Assembly: GCA_902595175.1 (NCBI GenBank)
Contig: CACJPB010000001.1
Coordinates: 113,997-177,996, forward strand
DNA length: 64,000 nt
Source of the DNA: an uncultured Prochlorococcus sp.
Lineage (GTDB): Bacteria; Cyanobacteriota; Cyanobacteriia; PCC-6307; Cyanobiaceae
Direction of reading: 5' to 3'
In this document: piece by piece, positions 28,443-37,832 of the stretch
Layout of the letters: each line of letters begins with the position of its first letter
How positions within the stretch are numbered: position 1 is the stretch's first letter
Notes under the pieces: model-generated
Database searches by the model: none
Seen by the model: only the letters and a program-made list of their open reading frames with translations
What the model was told of the DNA's origin: nothing
Position numbers and translations under genes: made by a program

Positions 28443-29744
28443 GTGACTGACATATTTAATTACACCCAATCAGAAGAAATTTTTTCTGCCGCCCAACAAC
28501 TAATGCCAGGAGGAGTAAGTTCTCCAGTAAGAGCTTTTAAGTCTGTGGGAGGGCAGCCAATTGTTTTTGATAGAGTCAAAGGTCCTTTTGCTTGGGACAT
28601 TGATGGAAATAGATATATTGACTATATAGGGAGTTGGGGGCCAGCTATTTGCGGACATGCCCACCCTGAAGTTATAACGGCATTACAGGAAGCAATTGAG
28701 AAAGGCACTAGCTTTGGTGCTCCATGCGTTCTAGAGAACAAACTTGCTGAAATGGTAATAGATGCAGTCCCATCCGTAGAAATGGTTAGATTTGTTAATA
28801 GTGGAACTGAAGCATGCATGGCTGTTTTAAGGCTTATGCGAGCATTTACTGGAAGAGATAAAGTTATTAAATTTGACGGTTGCTATCACGGTCATGCAGA
28901 TATGTTTTTAGTGAAAGCAGGATCAGGTGTAGCCACTCTTGGCTTACCAGACTCCCCAGGAGTTCCCCGGACAACGACTGCTAACACACTTACTGCTCCC
29001 TACAATGACCTTGAAGCAGTTAAAAAATTATTTTCTGAAAATCCTGATGCCATTTCGGGAGTTATTCTTGAGCCTATCGTTGGGAATGCTGGATTTATTA
29101 CACCAGAACCTGGATTCTTGGAAGGTTTAAGAGAATTAACAACTGAGAATGGATCCTTATTAGTTTTTGATGAGGTAATGACTGGATTCAGAATAAGTTA
29201 TGGAGGCGCACAAGAAAAGTTTGGGGTAACTCCTGACTTAACCACTCTTGGGAAAGTAATTGGTGGAGGCTTACCTGTTGGAGCCTATGGAGGCAAAAAG
29301 GAAATTATGTCAATGATAGCTCCTTCAGGACCGGTATACCAAGCAGGTACTTTGAGCGGTAATCCACTCGCAATGACGGCTGGAATCAAAACTCTTGAAC
29401 TGCTCAAACAAGATGGTACTTACGAGAAACTTGATTCAACAACTTCTAGATTAATTGAAGGGATAATTCAGTCTGCAGAAAATAACGGTATTGCTATTAA
29501 CGGTGGGAGTGTAAGTGCTATGTTTGGATTTTTCTTATGTGATGGGCCAGTGAGGAACTTTGATGAGGCCAAAACAAATGATGCCGAACTTTTCGGTAAG
29601 TTGCATAGAGAAATGCTTAGAAGAGGAATTTACCTAGCACCAAGTCCATTCGAAGCTGGTTTCACATCACTAGCTCACAGCGATGAAGAAATTGATAAAA
29701 CTATCGAGGCTTTTGACGAATCTTTCAGTGCAATAAAAATATAA
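28443..29744 (+). CDS. hemL: Glutamate-1-semialdehyde 2,1-aminomutase
   Basis: HemL makes 5-aminolevulinate, the precursor for heme and chlorophyll, from glutamate-1-semialdehyde. The 433-residue PLP enzyme has [11 protein letters not shown] near the N-terminus, the [15 protein letters not shown] block, DEVMTGFR, and the PLP lysine in [18 protein letters not shown] (about residues 272-289). The start is GTG with [12 protein letters not shown]. Base composition is slightly more balanced than its neighbours, as expected for a strongly expressed gene. hemC lies 10 kb upstream. Confidence 0.97.
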   Translation: MTDIFNYTQSEEIFSAAQQLMPGGVSSPVRAFKSVGGQPIVFDRVKGPFAWDIDGNRYIDYIGSWGPAICGHAHPEVITALQEAIEKGTSFGAPCVLENKLAEMVIDAVPSVEMVRFVNSGTEACMAVLRLMRAFTGRDKVIKFDGCYHGHADMFLVKAGSGVATLGLPDSPGVPRTTTANTLTAPYNDLEAVKKLFSENPDAISGVILEPIVGNAGFITPEPGFLEGLRELTTENGSLLVFDEVMTGFRISYGGAQEKFGVTPDLTTLGKVIGGGLPVGAYGGKKEIMSMIAPSGPVYQAGTLSGNPLAMTAGIKTLELLKQDGTYEKLDSTTSRLIEGIIQSAENNGIAINGGSVSAMFGFFLCDGPVRNFDEAKTNDAELFGKLHREMLRRGIYLAPSPFEAGFTSLAHSDEEIDKTIEAFDESFSAIKI

Positions 29745-29746
29745 TT

Positions 29747-29782
29747 ATTTACTTCGTATTTTTTAAAGAAAAATAAGTAAAT
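29747..29782. terminator. Possible bidirectional terminator between hemL and the SPFH gene
   Basis: Arms ATTTACTT (29747-29754) and AAGTAAAT (29775-29782) enclose an inner T-run/A-run that can extend the stem. It lies just after hemL and before the convergent stop of the SPFH gene. No long T-tract follows the outer stem. Confidence 0.4.
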
Positions 29783-29815
29783 GATTTTAGGTTTTTGAGA
29801 ATTATTTTTTAAAAA

Positions 29816-30619
29816 TTATTTCCTACCACCAACTATTACTGGGGGAGTGCCTGTTCCAGAACCTGGTAAGCCAGGAACAACTTGTGTACTACCATCCCAC
29901 TTGTCGAGAAATAATTTGAAAAGTACCTGATCGTCAAGGCTTCTATTTAATGTCTCATATCTAAGTGCTTCTTGTTCAGCGATTTCAACTTCAGTTTTTG
30001 CTCTTAGTAATTGCTGACCAGCTATTTGCTTTTGTTCAATCGCAGCTCTATATTCCTCAGCGATCTCTAATCCAGTAAGATCTAAACTTTTAACATCTAC
30101 ATAATCGAATGAATTTAGTTCTTGTGCGACAGTATCTCCAACCTTTTCAGAAATTACTGCGAATTCAGTAGCAATTGTTTCTAGCTCATATTGAGAAAAG
30201 ACTGATTTTAGAGCTTTTAGCAAAGATGGCTGAACAATTTTCTGATAAACATCACTATTTCTGCTTGCAATTGTTGCGAAGATCCTTCCTGCTTCGTTAG
30301 GTTTTACTGAGTACTTTACAGTAGCTGTAGCCCTAATAACTTGAAGATCTTTAGTTAAAGTTTCAAATTTTTCTGGTTGAACTTGGGTTTTTATATCAAA
30401 TGGATAAACAGACTGAACAAATGGAAGTTTAAAGTTTAAACCAGCTCTCCTAGAGGGGCCACTTACTTTCCCTAATGTTGTAACAACTGCAACTTGCCCA
30501 GAAGGGACTACAAAAAGAGATTGGGTGAGCAAAAGAAAGCCAGTGAAAGACAATACAATTAATAATGTTGCTGTTCCACCTGGACCTGTTGGTGTGACAT
30601 TTTTAAAGGATGTTGACAT
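29816..30619 (-). CDS. SPFH/Band 7 (prohibitin-like) membrane protein
   Basis: The 267-residue protein has an N-terminal membrane anchor (about residues 17-37) followed by the prohibitin domain. The latter includes VPSGQVAVVTTLGKVSG, RRAGLNFKLPFVQSV, LKALKSVFSQYELETIA and a coiled-coil segment (AAIEQKQIAGQQLLRAKTE). Cyanobacterial prohibitin homologues form large membrane assemblies, possibly linked to thylakoid protein quality control. The tail is Gly/Pro-rich (PGLPGSGTGTPP). It starts at ATG and converges on hemL. Confidence 0.9.
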   Translation of the reverse strand: MSTSFKNVTPTGPGGTATLLIVLSFTGFLLLTQSLFVVPSGQVAVVTTLGKVSGPSRRAGLNFKLPFVQSVYPFDIKTQVQPEKFETLTKDLQVIRATATVKYSVKPNEAGRIFATIASRNSDVYQKIVQPSLLKALKSVFSQYELETIATEFAVISEKVGDTVAQELNSFDYVDVKSLDLTGLEIAEEYRAAIEQKQIAGQQLLRAKTEVEIAEQEALRYETLNRSLDDQVLFKLFLDKWDGSTQVVPGLPGSGTGTPPVIVGGRK

Positions 30620-30728
30620 TAAATTTTCTTTTTTAATTAATCATATTTAAATAGACTAATTAGTGCATTAGTAAGACATTTAATTAAAATATTTTTTTAA
30701 TAATTGCAAATTTAAATATAAATTTTAA

Positions 30729-30938
30729 TTAATGGATATCTGATTTAAATTCTTGCAAAAGTTCTAAATAAAGGTCCTCATCTATTTCTCTTATATCATA
30801 TTCAGAAGGTAATACACCATGCTTATGCTCATGTACCGCCATCCAACAAAATTTCTCTATTTCTTCTTTTGTAAAGCGAGGATATTCTTTTACTTTATTA
30901 ATTAATGATTTAATGAGAGATTCTGAATGATCTGTCAT
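30729..30938 (-). CDS. Conserved hypothetical small protein
   Basis: The 69-residue acidic protein starts at ATG (MTDHSESLIKSL) and carries FTKEEIEKFCWMAVHEH and a C-terminal acidic helix. Only 27 bp separate it from yajQ upstream on the same strand. I do not recognise a domain. Good codon structure and position support a real gene. Confidence 0.6.
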   Translation of the reverse strand: MTDHSESLIKSLINKVKEYPRFTKEEIEKFCWMAVHEHKHGVLPSEYDIREIDEDLYLELLQEFKSDIH

Positions 30939-30965
30939 GCTTTAAAACTAGTCCTAATGAAGATT

Positions 30966-31463
30966 TTATCTAAAGTTATTAGCTTTTAGAGGAATGTTCA
31001 AAGACTCTTCCAACTCGTTAACAAGCTTAATTGCTAATTGAAGATCATTTTTGCTCTTACTTGCAACTCTGAGTGTTTCCCCATTGATGCTGACATTAAT
31101 TTTCTTTATTTGATCTCTAATATTTTTACTGATTTTTTTTGCGATTTCTTGTTTAATCCCTTGTTTTAATAAAATTGTCTGTTTTACTCTATTACCACTA
31201 ACTATTTCAATTCCACCATAGTCAAATATTTTTAAAGATAAGTTTCTTTTTATTGCTTTTTGTCTAATTATGTCATTAACAGCATTTAAGGTTAATTCGC
31301 TATTGGTGATTATGAAAATATTTTCTTTATCTAGATCTAATGAAGTGTCTGTGCCTTTCAGATCGTAACGCTGAGAAATTTCCCTTTTTGCTTGATCCAA
31401 AGTATTGACCAATTCCTGTCTATCAAAATCAGAAACAACATCAAATGAAAAACTTTCGGCCAT
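30966..31463 (-). CDS. yajQ: YajQ/DUF520 nucleotide-binding protein
   Basis: This 165-residue protein begins with AESFSFDVVSDFDRQELVNTL-type sequence (shortened here) and has the family blocks EISQRYDLKGTDTSLDL, GNRVKQTILLKQGIKQEIAKK (in part) and VASKSKNDLQLAI. YajQ proteins bind nucleotides or RNA, and in some bacteria cyclic di-GMP. The ligand here is unknown. It starts at ATG and lies between a small hypothetical gene and a DprA-like gene on the same strand. Confidence 0.93.
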   Translation of the reverse strand: MAESFSFDVVSDFDRQELVNTLDQAKREISQRYDLKGTDTSLDLDKENIFIITNSELTLNAVNDIIRQKAIKRNLSLKIFDYGGIEIVSGNRVKQTILLKQGIKQEIAKKISKNIRDQIKKINVSINGETLRVASKSKNDLQLAIKLVNELEESLNIPLKANNFR

Positions 31464-31533
31464 AGTAATAAATTATAAATAGCTAAATATTATTAGCATA
31501 AATCATCTTTTAATAAGAGAGGAATGGATTTAT

Positions 31534-32046
31534 TTAATCAAAAAATAACAAACTAACCACTTTCCCCATTTCTTCCGCGCATCTACAACTATTTAACAAA
31601 GTTTCACTATCGTGAAAGGCGAAGCATATTAATTGATCGCACCTAGTAATAATTTCTTGATTACAAAGACTGCTTGCAAGTGGCAAAGGTAATTCATCAT
31701 TTTCACTTTTTTCAACCAAATGAATAACCCTTTCAAGTTGATACTTTATTTCGGGTATTTGTCTATCAAGACTTTGTGGTAATAAAACGGTTAATAATGA
31801 TGGATTAATATCTAAAACAGCTCGAATAACTGCTGCATTGACACCTTGAGATCCAGAAGTAAGGATATTATGCCCTTCCTCTGCTAAAGATCTTGCTATC
31901 AACTCAATTAAGTGGATATCGACAACTGGTACATGTCTACTGCCCAAAAAAGCAATTCTCCTTTTCCCATTATCTTGGAGTTTTGCAAGTTCTTGAGCTA
32001 AGGCATCAACGCCTTCAGTTGCTGGTAAATCTAAAGAGCGACTCAA
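31534..32046 (-). CDS. DprA/LOG-like Rossmann-fold protein
   Basis: The 170-residue protein has a single Rossmann-like domain with RRIAFLGSRHVP (about residues 28-39), EEGHNILTSGSQGVNAAVIR and a C-terminal CAEEMGKVVSLLFF strand. This pattern resembles the DprA core, and cyanobacterial homologues are annotated as DNA recombination-mediator protein A. It lacks the SAM and winged-helix domains of full DprA, so a role in transformation should not be assumed. The start is TTG. It is 25 bp downstream of the BioD/DRTGG gene. Confidence 0.72.
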   Translation of the reverse strand: MSRSLDLPATEGVDALAQELAKLQDNGKRRIAFLGSRHVPVVDIHLIELIARSLAEEGHNILTSGSQGVNAAVIRAVLDINPSLLTVLLPQSLDRQIPEIKYQLERVIHLVEKSENDELPLPLASSLCNQEIITRCDQLICFAFHDSETLLNSCRCAEEMGKVVSLLFFD

Positions 32047-32071
32047 AATAATAAAGTTCCTATATTTGAAA

Positions 32072-33181
32072 TTAGCATTTATCTGAAAAATTGCAGGAAA
32101 AATCTATCTTTTCGAGAATTCTTTCTAGATTTACATGCTCTTGAACTAATTGAATAGCATAAGAAGCTTTAATTGATTCATGTATTCTGACATGACCAAA
32201 AGCTTGTTCTATAATTTCTACAGAGGAAAGAGTATCTAATTCCACCTTTAAAATTGGCACCTCCAATTCTTCCGCTCTATGAATCAATTGAGACAGAGGG
32301 TCTCCTAAACCAGTTAAAATTAAGCATTGAGTCGAAGCCTCCAATGCAGCAAGTTGGATATCAGTTCTATCAGCACCAGTTACCACAGCCATATTTCGTC
32401 TTCTCCTGAAAAATTCCATTGCAGAATTTACCCCCATTGCACCAATACTTAATGTTTCAACAAGTAATTGATCTTTTTCGGGACAACAAATTACTTGTGC
32501 ATCTAGTCTTCTTACAAGCTCACCTACGGTGACACTTCTTAGAAGTGGTGATTTAGGCATCACACCAAACACTTCAATATCCAGATCTTTAAGAGAAGGT
32601 ATTATTTCGTTTTTAACTTTTTCGACTTCTTGCGGCAAAACTCCGTTCAATACAACTCCAGCCAATTTCTCACCTAATTGTTTTTTCGCATCAAGTAATG
32701 CATCCACACTTTTACAATCTTCCCATAAATTCACAATTAAAACTTTCGCATCTAAAGCCTTAGCTAGTTGTGGGAGACTTAAGCCATAAATCATACCCTC
32801 ATGAAGACTTCCGGCTGCCTCTAAAATATTCAGACCATCAAAATCATCATTAACCAATCCCTCAATCTGATCAAAACCTTTTCCTGGGAGTAAGTCTTTA
32901 TTGAAGATTCTTTTTTCAGCTGAGATATTATCCAATAACCCTACTGAAGAAATTAAATTCTCCTCTTCGATATTTAAGGTTGATCCAATAAACTTAACAT
33001 CATCATCTATTAATCCTTCATAAGACATTGAGGGAAGATTTGTAAGCTCAATACACGTTGCTAAAGGTTTTCCAATGCGTACTTTTTTTTTCTTCTGTAA
33101 AAGTTTTTTTGCTATCCCAAGAACCATTGCAGACTTACCACTAAATGGCTCACAAGAGCCAATTAATAATATATCGCTCAT
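32072..33181 (-). CDS. BioD-like P-loop plus DRTGG-domain protein (phosphotransacetylase-type N-terminal family)
   Basis: The 369-residue protein has a BioD-like ATPase domain (residues 1-210) with Walker A GSCEPFSGKSAMVLG. A DRTGG domain (about 215-330) follows, with MEFFRRRRNMAVVTGADRTDIQ containing the ADRTD core. The same two domains precede the catalytic domain in long bacterial phosphotransacetylases, but that domain is absent here. The family probably senses or binds a nucleotide. Function is unknown. It starts at ATG and precedes the DprA-like gene. Confidence 0.82.
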   Translation of the reverse strand: MSDILLIGSCEPFSGKSAMVLGIAKKLLQKKKKVRIGKPLATCIELTNLPSMSYEGLIDDDVKFIGSTLNIEEENLISSVGLLDNISAEKRIFNKDLLPGKGFDQIEGLVNDDFDGLNILEAAGSLHEGMIYGLSLPQLAKALDAKVLIVNLWEDCKSVDALLDAKKQLGEKLAGVVLNGVLPQEVEKVKNEIIPSLKDLDIEVFGVMPKSPLLRSVTVGELVRRLDAQVICCPEKDQLLVETLSIGAMGVNSAMEFFRRRRNMAVVTGADRTDIQLAALEASTQCLILTGLGDPLSQLIHRAEELEVPILKVELDTLSSVEIIEQAFGHVRIHESIKASYAIQLVQEHVNLERILEKIDFSCNFSDKC

Positions 33182-33335
33182 AATTAAATAAATTATTTAT
33201 TAATAGGTTTAAGATAATATTTTTTTCAGAACTAAACAAATATTTATTTATGAGTTTTAATCAAATAAAAAAATAAATAATCCTTTTTTGGTAAATTTAT
33301 TTTAATTCTTTGGTATCTCATAAAAATCAAGCAAA

Positions 33336-34055
33336 ATGATAAATCCAATTAAAAACGAAAAAACCGTAGGGATTACTGGAGCCTCAGGGGCGCTAGGGAA
33401 AGAATTAACAAAGTTGTTTCGGCAAAAAGGATATAAAGTAATTGGATTTACTCATAGTAAAACTAATTATGAAATAAATCTTGAATCTCCAAATGAATGG
33501 ATTAAATGGGAATGTGGGAAGGAGTTGTCATTAAAAAAACAATTAAAGAATATAGACATTTTAATTTTGAACCATGGTATCTATGATTTGAGTAGAGAAA
33601 ATTCTAATTATGAAAACTCAATTGAGATAAATGCATTAAGCAAATTCAAATTTTTAAATTTATTCGAAGATATTGCTCTAAGCAATGATTCACAAATAAA
33701 AAAAGAGATTTGGATAAATACATCTGAAGCAGAAATATTACCCGCCCTGAATCCGTCATATGAGATTAGTAAATCCCTTATTGGTCAATTAGTTTCTTTC
33801 AAAAAAAATCTACTGGACAAAAATACAAAGAAAAAATTAATAATTAAAAAAATCATCTTAGGACCTTTTAAATCAGAATTAAATCCTCTCGGAATAATGA
33901 GTCCAAAATTTGTTTCAAAAAAAATTTATGATTTAGCCAATTCAAAAAATTATTTAGTAATAATTAGTCCAAACCCTTTAACATATATACTTTTCCCATT
34001 GAAAGAATTTTTTAATTTTTTATATTGCCAAATTATCTATAAATATAAATCTTAG
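33336..34055 (+). CDS. Short-chain dehydrogenase/reductase family protein
   Basis: The 239-residue protein has the N-terminal NAD(P)-binding GITGASGALGKELTKLF (about residues 12-28), the NHGIYD segment equivalent to the NNAG motif, and a YEISK catalytic motif (YxxxK, about residues 146-150) with an upstream Thr/Ser. The C-terminus has a hydrophobic patch (LTYILFPLKEFFNFLY) that may touch a membrane. The substrate is unknown. It starts at ATG and ends 3 bp before the convergent map gene. Confidence 0.8.
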   Translation: MINPIKNEKTVGITGASGALGKELTKLFRQKGYKVIGFTHSKTNYEINLESPNEWIKWECGKELSLKKQLKNIDILILNHGIYDLSRENSNYENSIEINALSKFKFLNLFEDIALSNDSQIKKEIWINTSEAEILPALNPSYEISKSLIGQLVSFKKNLLDKNTKKKLIIKKIILGPFKSELNPLGIMSPKFVSKKIYDLANSKNYLVIISPNPLTYILFPLKEFFNFLYCQIIYKYKS

Positions 34056-34058
34056 TGC

Positions 34059-34898
34059 CTAAAAATCTCGATCTGTCAATATTTCAATACCATCTTTTAA
34101 AACAACTATTGTGTGCTCCCACTGGGCTGATAGTTTTCCATCTTTTGTGATTACGGTCCATCTATCATTTAGTGTTTTACAAAATTTAGACCCTTCATTA
34201 ACAATAGGTTCCACCGCTAATGTCATTCCTTCGCGAAGGACGACGTTAGGCAATTCTTTGGTCCGAAAATTAAATACCGATGGTTCTTCATGAAGATTTC
34301 TTCCAACTCCATGACCTGTATAGTCTTCTACAACACTAAAGCCATTTTTTACAACAACGTCTTCGATTTCCCCAGCCACATCTAGAAGTGTATTACCTGC
34401 CTTTATTTTCGAAAGCCCCGCATACAATGCTTTAAAAGCTACATCACTAAGTTTTTGAGCCTTTGGACTAACTTCTCCTACACAAATTGATATACAACTA
34501 TCTCCATGGAAACCATCTAAATATGCCCCTGTATCAATTTTAACCAAGTCACCATTTTTAATTATTTTATTTTTATTTGGAATACCGTGGACAACCTCAT
34601 TATTTATACTAGAACAAATACTAGAAGGGAATCCATGGTAGCCCTTGAAACTTGGCACAGCTCCAAAACTTTTTATCCTCTTTTCTGCGAAATCATCTAA
34701 ATCTTTTGTACTCATTCCAGGTTTAATTAAGTCATTAATTTCTCTCAAAACAGTAGCTACAATTTTGCTAGATTTTTTCATCAAATTTATTTCCCGTGAA
34801 GATTTTATTTCGATTCCTCTTCTCCTCTGAATGAAAGGAACTTGATCATTAGCTTTTGAATTATTTTTATTTAACAAAAGATCTGCAAAATGTCGCAT
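34059..34898 (-). CDS. map: Methionine aminopeptidase
   Basis: The type I MetAP removes initiator Met from nascent proteins. The 279-residue protein has metal ligands in [14 protein letters not shown] (two Asp), the His of [15 protein letters not shown], and Glu in AVEPI and WEHT. About 30 residues precede the usual start ([13 protein letters not shown]), a modest N-terminal extension that is basic and without Cys, so it is not a zinc linker. It starts at ATG and is divergent from the PepSY-like gene. Confidence 0.95.
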   Translation of the reverse strand: MRHFADLLLNKNNSKANDQVPFIQRRRGIEIKSSREINLMKKSSKIVATVLREINDLIKPGMSTKDLDDFAEKRIKSFGAVPSFKGYHGFPSSICSSINNEVVHGIPNKNKIIKNGDLVKIDTGAYLDGFHGDSCISICVGEVSPKAQKLSDVAFKALYAGLSKIKAGNTLLDVAGEIEDVVVKNGFSVVEDYTGHGVGRNLHEEPSVFNFRTKELPNVVLREGMTLAVEPIVNEGSKFCKTLNDRWTVITKDGKLSAQWEHTIVVLKDGIEILTDRDF

Positions 34899-34993
34899 TG
34901 GAATAAATAATGGTAATAGGTAAATTTCTTCAAAATAGCCTTTATGATCTTGGCTACCTTAAATCTATCAATAACAATGGGAAAGAAACGAAA

Positions 34994-35302
34994 ATGAAAA
35001 CTTTATTTAATTCTAGGCAATTTCATAAGGCTTTGGCGCCCTGGATTTTTCTTCCGTTATTTATATCTTCAATTACTGGTCTTCTTTATAGGGTTTCAAA
35101 AGATTTACTGGGTTACTCTAGAGAACAAGTTCATTGGTTAATGTCTCTCCATGAGGGCGAATGGCTTGGAGATAATGGAGAACTTATTTACGTAATATTA
35201 AATTCCCTTGGAGTTTTATGGATGCTCGTCACAGGATTCCAAATGTTTTCAAAAACTATTTCATTTCCCAAAAAGGTTACTAAAGGCGAGTCGAAAGGTT
35301 AA
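34994..35302 (+). CDS. PepSY-associated small membrane protein
   Basis: The 102-residue protein (ATG 34994 chosen because it begins at the conserved [17 protein letters not shown]; an upstream ATG at 34910 adds an unlikely basic leader) has two transmembrane helices (about 17-36 and 67-86) joined by a loop with [12 protein letters not shown]. This HK..H..W pattern matches the PepSY-TM type found in cyanobacteria. Function unknown. rplS follows 23 bp downstream. Confidence 0.72.
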   Translation: MKTLFNSRQFHKALAPWIFLPLFISSITGLLYRVSKDLLGYSREQVHWLMSLHEGEWLGDNGELIYVILNSLGVLWMLVTGFQMFSKTISFPKKVTKGESKG

Positions 35303-35325
35303 GATATAGAACTTGTAGGATAATA

Positions 35326-35805
35326 ATGACCAAAATGGCCAAAGAGAAACAAGAGAAGGATTTAGAAACCGGTATTAAAGCTGACGCATCAGTTGATGTA
35401 GCAGTTGAACAAAAAGAAAAAAATACGGTTTCTGAGACTACGCAAACCTTAAGCGCATCCAATCTTATTAAGGAATTTGAGAACGAACAATTAAAAAAAG
35501 AATTACCTGAAATATATGTTGGGGACACTGTTAAAGTTGGAGTGAAAATTACAGAAGGTAATAAAGAAAGAATCCAACCTTATGAAGGCGTTGTCATAGC
35601 AAAAAGACATGGAGGAATTAACCAAACTATTACAGTTAGAAGAATTTTTCAGGGTATAGGTGTTGAAAGAGTATTTATGCTACATAGTCCACAGGTTGCC
35701 TCTCTAAAAGTTGAACGTAGAGGTAAAGTAAGAAGAGCTAAATTATTCTATCTGAGAGATAGAGTAGGAAAAGCTACTCGCGTAAAACAACGCTTTGATC
35801 GATAA
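35326..35805 (+). CDS. rplS: 50S ribosomal protein L19
   Basis: The C-terminal 115 residues are L19: [53 protein letters not shown], and the basic tail [20 protein letters not shown]. About 45 extra acidic/Thr-rich residues precede it, as in other picocyanobacteria. An AGGA site five bases before ATG 35326 supports this start over ATG 35335. tRNA-Trp follows 53 bp downstream. Confidence 0.96.
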   Translation: MTKMAKEKQEKDLETGIKADASVDVAVEQKEKNTVSETTQTLSASNLIKEFENEQLKKELPEIYVGDTVKVGVKITEGNKERIQPYEGVVIAKRHGGINQTITVRRIFQGIGVERVFMLHSPQVASLKVERRGKVRRAKLFYLRDRVGKATRVKQRFDR

Positions 35806-35843
35806 AGTTGTAAATTAATCAACTTATTGGTCACAAAGACGCT

Positions 35844-35849
35844 TATAAT
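35844..35849 (+). promoter_or_regulatory. -10 element of tRNA-Trp
   Basis: TATAAT lies 9 bp upstream of the first tRNA base, a spacing expected for a tRNA promoter. No clear -35 match is seen 17 bp upstream. Confidence 0.5.
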
Positions 35850-35858
35850 CATTTAAAT

Positions 35859-35931
35859 GCGTCGTTAGTTCAGTTGGTAGAACGCAGGTCTCCAAAACCT
35901 GATGTCGGGGGTTCAAGTCCTCCACGACGCG
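35859..35931 (+). tRNA. trnW: tRNA-Trp (CCA)
   Basis: The cloverleaf folds by eye: acceptor GCGTCGT with ACGACGC, a D arm around AGTTGGTA, anticodon stem CAGGT/ACCTG enclosing loop CTCCAAA (anticodon CCA), a T loop GTTCAAGTC region, and discriminator G73. The 3' CCA is not encoded. It lies between rplS and a 64-residue protein gene. Confidence 0.96.
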
Positions 35932-35966
35932 TTTGATCAACATTATGTAAATTATTTTTTCATAAG

Positions 35967-36161
35967 ATGGAGTTAGATCTTCAACCTGGGGACGTAGTTA
36001 AAGTCCTCGAATCAGCAGCTTTAGGATGGGTTCGTGCAAGAGTTATCAGAGTCAAGTCTGGTGGGAGAGTTGTCGTACAAAGTGACCAAGGCAGAGAATT
36101 TACTGCTAGAGGAAATCAAGTTAGATTGATAGAACCTGCTGGTTTTAGACCTCAAAAATAA
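35967..36161 (+). CDS. Conserved small cyanobacterial protein
   Basis: The 64-residue protein starts at ATG and has a KOW/SH3-like composition: LQPGDVVKVLESAALGWVRA, then VIRVKSGGRVVVQSDQG and ending RLIEPAGFRPQK. The many Val/Arg residues and Gly turns suggest a small beta barrel that could bind nucleic acid or protein. I recall it as conserved in picocyanobacteria but unnamed. It lies between the two tRNA genes. Confidence 0.7.
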   Translation: MELDLQPGDVVKVLESAALGWVRARVIRVKSGGRVVVQSDQGREFTARGNQVRLIEPAGFRPQK

Positions 36162-36282
36162 ATAGTTGTTTACACTAAGGCAGTTAAAAAACTAATTATT
36201 TCTGTAAATCCTCAAATTAATAAATTTTTTTTATTACAACCCCATAAATTAAGTATTATGATCTGATAATTTTAAGAATGAA

Positions 36283-36302
36283 GTTCTAAATAAATTTAGA
36301 AC
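36283..36302. repeat. 20-bp palindrome just upstream of tRNA-Asp
   Basis: GTTCTAAAT and ATTTAGAAC form a perfect 9-bp dyad around AA, ending 8 bp before the first base of tRNA-Asp. It might be an operator or a tight hairpin in the leader or the promoter region of tRNA-Asp-gltX. Confidence 0.7.
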
Positions 36303-36310
36303 AAATTTCT

Positions 36311-36384
36311 GGGACCGTAGTTCAACTGGTTAGAGCACCGCCCTGTCACGGCGGAAGTTGCGGGTTCGAATCCCGTCGGTCCCG
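36311..36384 (+). tRNA. trnD: tRNA-Asp (GTC)
   Basis: The acceptor stem GGGACCG pairs with CGGTCCC, the anticodon stem CCGCC/GGCGG encloses CTGTCAC (anticodon GTC), the T arm is GCGGG-TTCGAAT-CCCGT, and the discriminator base is G, as expected for tRNA-Asp. The gltX start codon follows only 17 bp downstream, so the two are likely made on one transcript and processed. Confidence 0.97.
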
Positions 36385-36401
36385 TTTTTTCTAAAAGAAA
36401 T

Positions 36402-37832
36402 TTGGAAAAACGTTTAAGACTAGCCCCGAGTCCAACGGGTTTATTTCATATTGGGACAGCGCGAACAGCACTATTCAATTGGTTGTATGCACAAAAAATA
36501 GGTGGGAAATTTCTTATTAGAATAGAAGATACAGATTTTCTTCGATCTAAATCTGAATATACAAAAAATATATTAGAAGGATTGAAATGGCTTGGACTTA
36601 AATGGGATGAAGAACCTATAAAGCAAAGTGACCGAATTTCGATTCACAAAAGTTATATAAAAAAACTATTGGAATGTGGAGCTGCATATAGGTGCTTTAC
36701 ATCAGAAGATGAAATATCTGAATTAAGAGAAGAACAAAAAAAGAAAGGATTACCTCCAAAGCATGATAATAGGCACAGAAATCTTTCTAAAGAAGAAATA
36801 GAAACATTCATATCTCAAGGGCGAACTTCCGTAATAAGATTTAAGATTGATGAAAAAATTGATATTAAATGGGTAGATCAGATAAGAGGCGAAATCAAAT
36901 GGCAAGGGAAGGATTTGGGCGGTGATTTAGTTTTATCAAGAAGGGCTAAGGGATATGAAATTGGTGATCCTTTGTATAATCTTGCAGTTGTAGTTGATGA
37001 TAATTTCATGAATATTACTCACGTTGTAAGGGGCGAAGACCATATCTCGAACACTGCAAAACAAATATTGATTTATAAAGCATTAAATTTTAATTTACCA
37101 ACTTTTTCGCATACACCCTTAATACTAAATAGTGAAGGGAAAAAATTATCTAAGAGAGATTGCGTTACTTCAATCGACGAATTTAGAGAAATGGGATATT
37201 TACCTGAGGCCCTATCGAACTATATGGCATTTTTAGGTTGGTCTCCAAAATCTGCCGACAGAGAAATACTTTCACTTGAAGAGATATCTGAAATTTTTGA
37301 CTTATCAGAAATAAATAAAGCTGGAGCCAAATTTAGTTGGGAAAAACTCAACTGGATTAATTCTCAATATATAAAAAATATGGAATCAATAAAGTTAATT
37401 GAGATCATGAGAAAATATTGGGACGACAATGGTTGGGAACCGCCATCTCAAGAATGGGCATATAAATTAGCAATTTTGATTAGAGACTCTATGACTCTTT
37501 TAAAAGATTCAATTGATGTATCAAAACCATTTTTCTTAATACCTAAAATTCAAAAAGAAGGTCAAGATTTTCTGGAAAACCGGGAAAGCAAATTATCTTT
37601 AAAACTAATCTTAAATTATTTAATTGAGCAAAATACTATAAAACTAAATAAAGAGAAAGCCAAAGAAATAATAAACGAAATCTCAAAAAAGCATAATATT
37701 AAAAAAGGGATATTAATGAAATCATTAAGAGTAGCCTTTTTTGGATCTCTCAGTGGGCCAGATTTAATTCAAAGTTGGGAGCTTTTCGCAGAGAGTAAAA
37801 CTGATAGAACTCGAATTGAAAGATGTCTTTAA
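36402..37832 (+). CDS. gltX: Glutamyl-tRNA synthetase
   Basis: GltX charges tRNA-Glu, used for protein and, through GluTR, for tetrapyrrole synthesis. The 476-residue class I enzyme has the HIGH-type motif in SPTGLFHIGTARTALFNWL (residues 9-27), RIEDTD, the GDPLYNLAVVVDD segment, and the KMSKS-type motif as KKLSKRD. The C-terminal helical anticodon-binding domain is complete. The start is TTG (MEKRLRLAPSP), 17 bp after tRNA-Asp. It overlaps the convergent antiporter gene by 4 bp. Confidence 0.96.
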   Translation: MEKRLRLAPSPTGLFHIGTARTALFNWLYAQKIGGKFLIRIEDTDFLRSKSEYTKNILEGLKWLGLKWDEEPIKQSDRISIHKSYIKKLLECGAAYRCFTSEDEISELREEQKKKGLPPKHDNRHRNLSKEEIETFISQGRTSVIRFKIDEKIDIKWVDQIRGEIKWQGKDLGGDLVLSRRAKGYEIGDPLYNLAVVVDDNFMNITHVVRGEDHISNTAKQILIYKALNFNLPTFSHTPLILNSEGKKLSKRDCVTSIDEFREMGYLPEALSNYMAFLGWSPKSADREILSLEEISEIFDLSEINKAGAKFSWEKLNWINSQYIKNMESIKLIEIMRKYWDDNGWEPPSQEWAYKLAILIRDSMTLLKDSIDVSKPFFLIPKIQKEGQDFLENRESKLSLKLILNYLIEQNTIKLNKEKAKEIINEISKKHNIKKGILMKSLRVAFFGSLSGPDLIQSWELFAESKTDRTRIERCL

